Part shown: positions 1-6,152 of the stretch, piece after piece
Layout: the number at the start of each line of letters is the position of its first letter
How positions within the stretch are numbered: the first letter of the stretch is position 1
DNA from: a bacterium
GTDB lineage: Archaea > Thermoplasmatota > Thermoplasmata > Lutacidiplasmatales > UBA184
DNA: 9,458 nt
Direction: 5' to 3'
NCBI GenBank assembly: GCA_021832495.1
Contig: JAKBKR010000057.1
Coordinates: 1 to 9,458, forward strand
The notes under the pieces: generated by a model
What the model was told of the DNA's origin: nothing
Database searches by the model: none
The model's input: only the letters and a program-made list of their open reading frames with translations
Position numbers and translations under genes: made by a program

Positions 1-1741
1 GATCCTGCAGCCATCGGTGGAGCCGTTCGGCAGCTTCGACATTCCGGGATTCTACCGCCTGTTGGAGGGCTTTACGGACCCAGGCAAGCCCGGGTTCGGC
101 CACCTTTGCTTCGTGATACAGGCGAGCCACGGCCTCGCGTTCTTCCGGTCGGTGCATCGACCACCACCTGGCAAGCGCCAAGGCGTGGCGTTGCCATGCC
201 TCCATTGGCAGCCCTTCGGAAACGACCTCCCAGACAAAGGGATGACCGAAGGCCCACCGCCCTTTCATCCCCGTACCCCGGGTGCGCTCGACAAGGTGCT
301 CCCGATGTTCTATCCGCTCGACCAGCCGTTCGACCGACGAGCGCGGCACAGAGAGCATGGCCGCGAGGGGCTCAGTGTCGAACTCGCTGCCGCAAACGGC
401 CGCCCATTGCAAAAGTTCCCGTTCATCCGGTGGGAGGGGTTCAAGACGACGTCCCACGAGCCTCCGAAGCGTATCGGGGATCACGTCGCCGAGCCGTTCC
501 TCCTCGCCGGGAGGGAAGTTCCAGGAGAGTCCCCCGTTCTTGAGGTGAAGGTAGGACCTCTCCGCCAACTGCCGGAGGGTCTCGAGGAGGAAGTACGCAT
601 TTCCTCCCGAGCGCTCCAGAACATGGCGCAGCACGGGGTCCTCTGCCCCCGAGGGCAGCGTTCCGCCAAAGGCCTTCTCCACCAAGTCGGCAGCCTCGTT
701 CGGGCCAAGCCCGTGGAGGGCGATCCGGCGGATCGACCCTTCCTTCTCGAGATCGTCCAAGAGTACGCGCCAGCTGGGAAGAACCTCCCCTGAAGCCGTA
801 GGGTCCAGGTCGGTGCGCGCCGTGGCCACCATCACCACGCGTAGATCTCGAACGTTCCGGGAGAGAAACTGGAACGTTCGTAGGGAGTCCGGGTCCGCCC
901 AAGGGAGATCGTCAAAGACCAGCAATGTGGGATGGACCGACGAGTCGCCTTCCAGCTCGTCGAGGTAACGCATCATCGCGGTCACCCCCGTTTCCGGGAC
1001 GGGCGGGGAAGCTTCCGGGAGGAGGTGGGCATTGTGCACCTCGCCTTCTCCCTCCAAAAGGGAGACCTCCCGCCGTTCCAGGCTTTCCGGGTTGACGGAG
1101 ATCAGCAACTGGCCACCCGTCTCCTCGGCCACGTCCCGGACGAACTGGACCAATCGAAGGACGGGCGGAAATCCATTCTGGGTGACAAGGAACTCGATCC
1201 CGGCCATCGTGACCAAGCTCCCGGGGGCGGACCGTAGGAAGTCCTCGACCGCGTTCCCCAGATGATCGATGTCCGTCGGGGAAAGCTTCTCCGGGCCTTC
1301 GCCTTTGGATAGCCACAGGGACCGGACCCCCTCAGGCCACGAGGGGTACCGAGACTTCAGAGTCTCCGGCCGCTCCCGGGATAGGACGAGGACGGCCCGT
1401 CCGGCCCCAAGCGAACCCACTTGGTCGAAAACCTCTCGAGTGCGCGGTTCTTCAATGATGGCGACGGAAGACCCTCTCAGGTCCTGGGACGCGCTCCCTC
1501 GGGCAAGGGCTACGGGGGTCCGGAAGATCTGAAGGAAAGGGAAGAACGGGGTGGAGACCTCCTTAACCGAGTACCCCCATAAGGTCCGGTAGGCGGAACC
1601 TCCCGCCTCTTGCTGCACCCATCGGGCGAGACGGGTCTTTCCAATCCCGGCAGGGCCTTCCAATACCCATGTGGATCCATGACCTTGCTGGGCCTCGGCA
1701 AGGGCCCCGGACAGGAGCCCGCGCTCCGCCACAAGTCCCAT
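1..1741 (-). CDS. AAA-type signalling ATPase with inserted DUF835 domain (3' end beyond window)
   Basis: At least 580 residues are visible, read from an ATG at 1741; the stop lies left of the window. Residues 1-60 begin like the AAA_16/MalT-type ATPases, with Walker A GPAGIGKT at 29-36. Walker B is LLVFDD at 273-278, followed by LPWAD (the family's usual DDLHWAD), then a sensor-like strand VVMVATART (302-310). A winged-helix-like segment with RRLEPLPPDERELLQWAAV (431-449) and a TPR-like helical stretch (about 515-580) follow. Between the Walker motifs, residues about 91-230 match DUF835: a SRERPETLK segment, LWLSKG, LSPTDIDHL, GIEFLVTQNGF and a final LERREVSLLE. Such ATPases usually act as cytoplasmic regulatory or signalling switches; the partner here is unknown. 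In-frame GTG codons at 1759 and 1798 are alternative starts, since family members normally have several residues before the first conserved glycine. It is transcribed divergently from psmA. The domain calls are firm; the cellular role is not known. Confidence 0.88.
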   Translation of the reverse strand, partial: MGLVAERGLLSGALAEAQQGHGSTWVLEGPAGIGKTRLARWVQQEAGGSAYRTLWGYSVKEVSTPFFPFLQIFRTPVALARGSASQDLRGSSVAIIEEPRTREVFDQVGSLGAGRAVLVLSRERPETLKSRYPSWPEGVRSLWLSKGEGPEKLSPTDIDHLGNAVEDFLRSAPGSLVTMAGIEFLVTQNGFPPVLRLVQFVRDVAEETGGQLLISVNPESLERREVSLLEGEGEVHNAHLLPEASPPVPETGVTAMMRYLDELEGDSSVHPTLLVFDDLPWADPDSLRTFQFLSRNVRDLRVVMVATARTDLDPTASGEVLPSWRVLLDDLEKEGSIRRIALHGLGPNEAADLVEKAFGGTLPSGAEDPVLRHVLERSGGNAYFLLETLRQLAERSYLHLKNGGLSWNFPPGEEERLGDVIPDTLRRLVGRRLEPLPPDERELLQWAAVCGSEFDTEPLAAMLSVPRSSVERLVERIEHREHLVERTRGTGMKGRWAFGHPFVWEVVSEGLPMEAWQRHALALARWWSMHRPEEREAVARLYHEAKVAEPGLAWVRKALQQAVESRNVEAAERLHRWLQD

Positions 1742-1963
1742 AAGAGGTAGTTCCCTCACCGACTGGGCGATGGGGCTCCCCTTGGATGGCAGCGCCACGA
1801 CCAACGCCAGGCATCAGAAGGTTAGACGTTTTGCCTCTTACCTTCGGCACTTCCCGAGGGGCGATGGGTCCCGGTGCTTGGAGCGGGGGTCCGTTTTCCG
1901 AATGTCTTATTAAGCCCACCCGTTATCCCCCTCTGTCCCAAACCAAGGATAAGGTGACGTAAA
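1742..1963. promoter_or_regulatory. Divergent intergenic region between the AAA/DUF835 ATPase and psmA
   Basis: This 222-bp gap contains no supportable gene. On the plus strand it carries a TATA-like box and a Shine-Dalgarno for psmA (listed separately). On the minus strand the ATPase has only a weak AT-containing stretch near 1817-1826, about 24 bp before the upstream GTG at 1798, so its promoter and true start remain uncertain. An in-frame TGA lies upstream of the 1798 GTG, which bounds the ATPase N-terminus. Confidence 0.5.
1905..1913 (+). promoter_or_regulatory. TATA box candidate for the psmA operon
   Basis: The sequence TCTTATTAA stands out as the AT-rich block in an otherwise GC-rich stretch, about 51-59 bp before the psmA ATG. 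Archaeal transcription normally starts about 25 bp downstream of the box centre, which would put the start near 1934 and leave a leader of about 30 nt. That leader would contain the Shine-Dalgarno GGTGA at 1953-1957, six bases before the ATG. No other TATA-like box is obvious before the five following genes, so this may drive the whole run. Confidence 0.5.
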
Positions 1964-2713
1964 ATGGAAATGCAACCCGGCCAGATGGCGTACGACCGAG
2001 CGATCACCGTCTTTTCCCCTGATGGCCGTCTCTTTCAAGTGGAGTACGCCCGGGAGTCGGTCCGGCGAGGAACCGCGACCGCCGGCGTCGTCTTCAAGGA
2101 TGGGGTAGCCCTCGTGGCGGACCGGCGAATCGCCAATCCGAAGCTTGCCGAACCCTCCTCCGTTGAGAAGATCCACAAGGTGGACGACCACATCGGCGCC
2201 GCCACGGCCGGACTCGTGGCCGATGCCCGGGTCTTGGTCGATTACGCTCGCCTGACCAGCCAGATCAACCGGGTCACGTACAACGAACCCATCAGCCTCG
2301 AGATGCTGGTGCGGGCCGTGTGCGACTACAAGCAGCAATACACCCAGTTCGGCGGGGTGCGCCCGTTCGGGACCGCCCTCCTCGTCGGTGGGATCGACGA
2401 CACGGGGGTCCATCTCTTCGAAACGGACCCTTCGGGATCCCTCACCTCGTTCCGGGCTTCTTCCATCGGTGGGAACCGGACACCCGTGATGGAACTCTTT
2501 GAGGAGAAGTACACGGAAGGGATGAGCATGGACGAAGGGGTGCTTCTCGCCCTCCAAGGACTCCAGCAGTCGATGGAGGACCCTTCGAACCTGGGCTCTG
2601 TGGAGATTTGCGTTGTGCAAAAGGACAAGGGCTTCCAGCGCTTTTCGACCGATCTGGTGGAAAAGTACTCGGCCCGCCTACCCCCGGCTTCTGGAAAGAA
2701 TTCCAAGAGCTAG
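1964..2713 (+). CDS. psmA: Proteasome subunit alpha (20S core outer ring)
   Basis: At 249 residues this is the normal family length. The protein forms the heptameric outer rings of the cytoplasmic 20S proteasome, gating substrate entry and docking the PAN or Cdc48 ATPases. The N-terminal gate region reads YDRAITVFSPDGRLFQVEYA (residues 10-29) and is nearly identical to Thermoplasma PsmA, with the gating residues Tyr10, Asp11, Pro19 and Tyr28 all present. Lys69 in VEKIHKVDD corresponds to the pocket lysine that binds the C-terminal HbYX tail of the activator. GLVADARVLVDYAR (83-96) and QQYTQFGGVRPFG are further family signatures. There is no propeptide or catalytic Thr1, as expected for an alpha subunit. 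The start at 1964 has GGTGA at 1953-1957; an in-frame ATG at 1985 would cut the gate residues to just before AYD and is less likely. The gene abuts SBDS directly, the classic archaeal neighbour. Confidence 0.98.
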   Translation: MEMQPGQMAYDRAITVFSPDGRLFQVEYARESVRRGTATAGVVFKDGVALVADRRIANPKLAEPSSVEKIHKVDDHIGAATAGLVADARVLVDYARLTSQINRVTYNEPISLEMLVRAVCDYKQQYTQFGGVRPFGTALLVGGIDDTGVHLFETDPSGSLTSFRASSIGGNRTPVMELFEEKYTEGMSMDEGVLLALQGLQQSMEDPSNLGSVEICVVQKDKGFQRFSTDLVEKYSARLPPASGKNSKS

Positions 2714-3421
2714 ATGGTCAAGGCGGAGGACGCTGTCATTGCCCGCCTTGTGAAGGCGGGAAGCCATTTCGAAGTCCTCGTGGACCCCGCCGTGGTCCAG
2801 GATGTGAAGTCCGGAAAGGAGGTGGACCTGCGGGAGAAGCTCGCCCAGGACCACATCTACAAGGATGCGAAGAAAGGGGACAAGGTGTCCGACGAGTTCC
2901 TGATGAAACAGTTCCATACGGTGGATGTCTACGCCATCGCCAAGGAGATCATCCGCCATGGCGAGGTCCAGATCACCACCGAGCAGAAGCGGGTGATGGT
3001 CGAACAGAAGCGGCGCCAGGTCGTCGATTTCATTGCGCGCAATGCGATCAACCCCCAGACGGGAGCCCCGCACCCCCCCACGCGCATCGCCGCGGCGCTC
3101 GAGGAGGTGAAGTTCCACGTCGAACCTTTCCGCGACATCGACACCTTGGCCAATGAGGCCCTCGACAAGCTACGTCCGCTCCTTCCGATCCGGATGGAAC
3201 ACGTCAAGGTCCGGGTGAAGGTCGAGGCGGCCCAGTACCCCCGGATCATCTCGGACATCAAGGCAGCAGGGAAGATATTGGAGGAGGACTGGGGATCCGA
3301 TGGCACCTGGAGCGGGCTCGTCGAGATCCCTGGCGGGGTCCAGACGGACCTTCAGGAGAAGCTCAAGAACAAGACCCATGGGCAGGCCGAAGTGACGTTC
3401 GTCGAGGCTCTCGGTCACTAG
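2714..3421 (+). CDS. Ribosome maturation protein SBDS (Sdo1 orthologue)
   Basis: At 235 residues this is the archaeal SBDS length. In eukaryotes SBDS, with the EFL1 GTPase, releases eIF6 from the nascent 60S subunit; archaeal homologues are thought to act in 50S maturation. The three domains are visible: the N-terminal FYSH domain (about 1-90, with KDAKKGDKVSDEFL at 50-63), the central helical domain (about 100-160, with INPQTGAPHPP at 112-122), and a C-terminal ferredoxin-like domain (about 161-235, with WSGLVEIPGGVQTDLQEKL). The ATG follows the psmA TAG with no gap and there is no clear Shine-Dalgarno, so translation is probably coupled to psmA. In many archaea this pair is followed by the exosome genes rrp4, rrp41 and rrp42; here the next gene is ahcY. 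Function by homology is secure. Confidence 0.97.
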   Translation: MVKAEDAVIARLVKAGSHFEVLVDPAVVQDVKSGKEVDLREKLAQDHIYKDAKKGDKVSDEFLMKQFHTVDVYAIAKEIIRHGEVQITTEQKRVMVEQKRRQVVDFIARNAINPQTGAPHPPTRIAAALEEVKFHVEPFRDIDTLANEALDKLRPLLPIRMEHVKVRVKVEAAQYPRIISDIKAAGKILEEDWGSDGTWSGLVEIPGGVQTDLQEKLKNKTHGQAEVTFVEALGH

Positions 3422-3509
3422 GCTCCCGACGCTTGCGGCGGTCGCGGTCCGTTCTCGCCATCTTCCAGAAGGGGACGAAAGGTTCATCCCGGCCAAGGAG
3501 TGACGGGCG
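3422..3509 (+). promoter_or_regulatory. SBDS-ahcY spacer with strong Shine-Dalgarno
   Basis: This 88-bp gap is the longest inside the plus-strand gene run. AAGGAGTGA at 3495-3503 is a strong ribosome binding site six bases before the ATG at 3510, favouring that start over the adjacent in-frame ATG at 3513. No convincing TATA box is visible in the GC-rich spacer, so read-through from the psmA promoter is the simplest reading; a weak internal promoter cannot be excluded. Confidence 0.45.
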
Positions 3510-4745
3510 ATGATGGCGCAGCAGAACGAACAGGCGAACCGCGGGCTCGAAAAGATCGCGTGGGTACGGGCCCACATGCCCATCTTGGAAGAGATCCGGG
3601 CTCGCTTCACGCGGGAGGCACCGTTCCACGGAAAGACGCTTTCCCTCGTGCTCCATGTCGAGGCCAAGACCGCCGCTCTGGCCCTCGCCCTGAAGGCCGG
3701 TGGAGGGGATGTTCACCTTGCGGCGTCCAACCCCCTCACCACGGACGACGAGGTCGTGGCGGCCCTTCGTCTCGAAGGGGTCGAGACCTTTGCGCGCAAA
3801 GGGGAATCCGTCGAAGACTATCAGAAGGGGATCGAGGCGATGATCGCCGCGGATCCCGACATTATCATCGACGATGGGGCGGACCTGGTCGCAGCCGCTG
3901 TCCGGAAGGGGCTCAAGGTGCTCGGGAGCACGGAGGAGACCACCACGGGGGTCGTCCGGCTCCGGGCGATGGAACGGGATGGCAAGCTTCCCTGGCCCGC
4001 GATCGATGTCAACGACGCCACGATGAAACACCTGTTCGACAACCGGTACGGCACAGGACAATCCACCCTAGACGGGATATTCAGCGCCACGAACCTCACC
4101 ATCGCAGGGAAGACGGCCGTGGTGGCTGGTTATGGCTGGTGCGGCAAGGGGGTGGCTTCCCGCCTGCGGGGACTCGGGGCCGATGTCATCGTGACCGAGG
4201 TGGACCCTGCGCGGGCTGTCGAGGCACGGCTCGAAGGGTACCGGGTCCGCCGGATGATCGACGCGGCCAAGGAGGCGGACCTCATCGTGACCGTCACGGG
4301 CTGTGCCGACGTCGTCACCCGCGCCCACTTCGAGGTGATGAAGGACGGCTGCCTCCTCGCCAACTCGGGTCACTTCGATGTGGAGATCAGCAAGAAGGAC
4401 CTGAACGCACTCTCGGTCCGGCATCGCAAAGCGCGGCCCATGGTCGAGGAATTCGTCTTCAAGGACGGCCGGAAGGTCTACCTTTTGGCGGAAGGACGGC
4501 TCGTGAACCTTTCGGCAGGCCAGGGCCATCCTGCGGAGATCATGGACATGAGCTTCGCGCTCCAAGCGCTGTCTGCGGAACATATACTCCGCTCAGGGAA
4601 GAGGTTGAAGCCCGGGGTACACCCGGTGCCACAGGAACTGGACGACCGGGTGGCGCGCGCCGCCCTCAATGCCTGCGGGGCCCAAGTCGATGTGCTCACC
4701 GAAGCCCAGAAACGTTATCTAAACTCCTGGCAGGAGGGGACCTGA
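3510..4745 (+). CDS. ahcY: Adenosylhomocysteinase (S-adenosylhomocysteine hydrolase family)
   Basis: This 411-residue cytoplasmic, NAD-dependent enzyme cleaves S-adenosylhomocysteine, the by-product of SAM methylation, to adenosine and homocysteine. Visible signatures are LHVEAKTA (48-55), IIDDGADL (120-127), GSTEETTTG (139-147), the substrate-site run DATMKHLFDNRYGTGQST (169-186, with Lys173 and Asp177), the NAD-binding loop GYGWCGKG (207-214), NSGHFD (285-290) and LVNLSAGQGHP (331-341). It lacks the C-terminal KPDHYRY-like tail of eukaryotic and many bacterial enzymes, ending in YLNSWQEGT, as in the shorter archaeal and thermophile type. Some archaeal family members act on S-inosylhomocysteine after a deaminase step, so the exact substrate is not proven. 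It is followed 10 bp later by gcvH. Confidence 0.96.
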   Translation: MMAQQNEQANRGLEKIAWVRAHMPILEEIRARFTREAPFHGKTLSLVLHVEAKTAALALALKAGGGDVHLAASNPLTTDDEVVAALRLEGVETFARKGESVEDYQKGIEAMIAADPDIIIDDGADLVAAAVRKGLKVLGSTEETTTGVVRLRAMERDGKLPWPAIDVNDATMKHLFDNRYGTGQSTLDGIFSATNLTIAGKTAVVAGYGWCGKGVASRLRGLGADVIVTEVDPARAVEARLEGYRVRRMIDAAKEADLIVTVTGCADVVTRAHFEVMKDGCLLANSGHFDVEISKKDLNALSVRHRKARPMVEEFVFKDGRKVYLLAEGRLVNLSAGQGHPAEIMDMSFALQALSAEHILRSGKRLKPGVHPVPQELDDRVARAALNACGAQVDVLTEAQKRYLNSWQEGT

Positions 4746-4755
4746 GGGGAACGCC

Positions 4756-5142
4756 ATGGTGGAGAATGTTCCGGAGGGATTGCTCTACACGACCTCCCAC
4801 GAATGGGTCAAGGTGGAAGGGAACCGTTTGCGCGTGGGCGTTACCGACCACGCCCAGGCTGAGCTCACCGATATCGTGTTCGTGGAGCTCCCCAAGGTAG
4901 GAGCCGCCTACGAGGCGGGGAAGGGAGTCGGGGTCCTCGAATCCGTGAAGACGGTCGCGGACGTCTATGCTCCGGCCGCCGGAAAGGTCGTGGAAGCCAA
5001 CGAGGAACTCAAGTCCCATCCTGAGTGGCTTAACAAAGACCCCTACGGCCGTGGTTGGATATTCGTCCTCGAGGTCGCCAAGGTACCCGAAGACCTGCTT
5101 TCCAGCGAAAAGTACAAATCCCTCTTAGCTTCCAAGACCTGA
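4756..5142 (+). CDS. gcvH: Glycine cleavage system H protein
   Basis: At 128 residues this is the usual H-protein length. It is a small cytoplasmic lipoyl-carrier protein that shuttles the aminomethyl group of glycine between the P, T and L proteins of the glycine cleavage complex. The N-terminal YTTSHEWVKVEG (11-22), GVTDHAQAELTDIVFVELP (28-46) and the lipoylation loop ESVKTVADVYAP (62-73) are diagnostic; Lys65 is the predicted lipoylated residue. WLNKDPYGRGWIFVLEV near the end is also typical. GAGGGGA overlapping the ahcY stop is the ribosome binding site, which suggests coupling. No gcvP, gcvT or lipoate ligase gene lies in the window, so the partners must be elsewhere, or this H protein may serve mainly in lipoate assembly. 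Confidence 0.97.
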   Translation: MVENVPEGLLYTTSHEWVKVEGNRLRVGVTDHAQAELTDIVFVELPKVGAAYEAGKGVGVLESVKTVADVYAPAAGKVVEANEELKSHPEWLNKDPYGRGWIFVLEVAKVPEDLLSSEKYKSLLASKT

Positions 5143-5148
5143 ATTTCC

Positions 5149-5457
5149 ATGACGGACGATACGCTCCTTGACCTAGCGCTCATGATCGGGCCGACCCTGG
5201 TCATCGTGATCGTCGTGCTCATCCTCTACAAGCTCAAGGGGAGAAAGGGCCCTGCGGAAAGTATCCCGAAAGAAGTACCTCCCGAGGAACTCACCGACGA
5301 AGAGTCGACAGAAGAGCCCGTAGAGGAACCACCGGAGCTCAAAGGTGTCCCACCGGCATCCGATGAGGATGTCTTGGAGCTTGTCACGGAGATGGAGAAG
5401 ACCAGCCACAAGGTCCTCTCGGAGAAGGTGGGGAAAGGCGGAAAGCCCCCCTCCTAG
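5149..5457 (+). CDS. Small single-pass membrane protein, function unknown
   Basis: I do not recognise a family for this 102-residue protein. Residues 7-28 form one strongly hydrophobic helix (ending VIVIVVLILY), followed by a basic KLKGRK patch, which by the positive-inside rule puts the C-terminus in the cytoplasm. Residues about 40-65 are a Pro/Glu-rich, highly acidic linker, and residues about 72-92 could form an amphipathic charged helix (DEDVLELVTEMEKTSHKVL). There is no cleavable signal peptide motif. It starts 6 bp after gcvH and ends 8 bp before dedA, with no strong Shine-Dalgarno of its own, so translation is probably coupled. The layout (membrane anchor, flexible acidic linker, short helix) would suit an adaptor or a DedA partner, but that is inference only. 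Confidence 0.75.
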   Translation: MTDDTLLDLALMIGPTLVIVIVVLILYKLKGRKGPAESIPKEVPPEELTDEESTEEPVEEPPELKGVPPASDEDVLELVTEMEKTSHKVLSEKVGKGGKPPS

Positions 5458-5465
5458 GGCCTTAC

Positions 5466-6152
5466 ATGGTCTTCTCGGTCACCGCCACGCTCTTTACCAC
5501 CATCGAATGGTTCCTAACCACCGTGGGTATCCCCGGGCTCTTGGCCCTCATGTTCTTCGAGAGCCTGGGACTGCCGCCCCTCCCCAGCGAGGTGATCCTC
5601 CCATTCTCAGGCGTGCTCCTTTCCCAAGGGGCCGTCGGATTCCTCGGGATCCCCTTCACTTGGGTCACGGTGGTGACCGCGGCGGTCGTCGGCGGCCTTC
5701 TGGGTGCCCTCGGCGGGTACCTTATCGGCCAGGTGTTCGGACTTCCCGCCCTCAAACGTTTCGGGAAGCGGTTTTACATCGAGGAGGAGGACATCGACCG
5801 GGCCCATCGGTTCTTTTCAAAGCACGGAGAGGGCACCGTGTTCCTGGCACGGCTCCTTCCTCTCGTACGGGCCTACATCTCCTATCCGGCGGGGGTTGCA
5901 CGGATGGACAAGCCCCGGTTCGTCGCCTTCACGGTCCTCGGATCGCTCCCGTTCACCGTGGCCATGGTCTACGTCGGATACGTGCTTGGGTCCAATTTCA
6001 CTCGCCTCGACCCGTACTTCACTCTACTCGATGTGGTCGGAGGCGTCACACTTGTTGTGCTGATCGCCTGGTTCTTCCTGCGATACCGGCGCCGGAAGCA
6101 GTTGTCGGAAGGGGGTCCGAGAGCCGGGGTTCCTCCACCGACACGCCCTTGA
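5466..6152 (+). CDS. DedA-family (VTT/SNARE-associated domain) membrane protein
   Basis: This is a 228-residue polytopic membrane protein. DedA-family members transport or flip lipid carriers; some bacterial members recycle undecaprenyl phosphate and others act on phospholipids. The archaeal substrate, presumably an isoprenoid lipid, is not known. Family signatures are present: FFESLGLPPLPSEVILP (30-46) with Glu32 and Glu42 in the first re-entrant segment, the small-residue helix GGLLGALGGYLIG (76-88), and FLARLLPLVRAYISYPAG (126-143) with Arg129 and Arg135 in the second, followed by hydrophobic helices about 152-175 and 190-205. The C-terminus ends in a basic and Pro-rich tail. It is the last gene of the plus-strand run, and its last helix plus tail (residues about 194-228) overlap the folC tail on the other strand. 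Confidence 0.92.
   Translation: MVFSVTATLFTTIEWFLTTVGIPGLLALMFFESLGLPPLPSEVILPFSGVLLSQGAVGFLGIPFTWVTVVTAAVVGGLLGALGGYLIGQVFGLPALKRFGKRFYIEEEDIDRAHRFFSKHGEGTVFLARLLPLVRAYISYPAGVARMDKPRFVAFTVLGSLPFTVAMVYVGYVLGSNFTRLDPYFTLLDVVGGVTLVVLIAWFFLRYRRRKQLSEGGPRAGVPPPTRP

Noticed and set aside
17..793. Plus-strand open frame of 258 codons
   Set aside because: It is antisense to the AAA/DUF835 ATPase, which has clear family motifs on the minus strand.
1910..2620. Minus-strand open frame of 236 codons
   Set aside because: It is antisense to psmA and has no supporting start signal or motif.
1985..2713. Alternative psmA start at the internal ATG
   Set aside because: The upstream ATG at 1964 has a well-spaced GGTGA site, and the residues before YDRAITVF resemble the Thermoplasma N-terminus.
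3500..4900. Plus-strand open frame of 466 codons overlapping ahcY
   Set aside because: It is an out-of-frame shadow of ahcY and gcvH, rich in Arg/Gly/Pro as expected from GC-rich wrong-frame translation.
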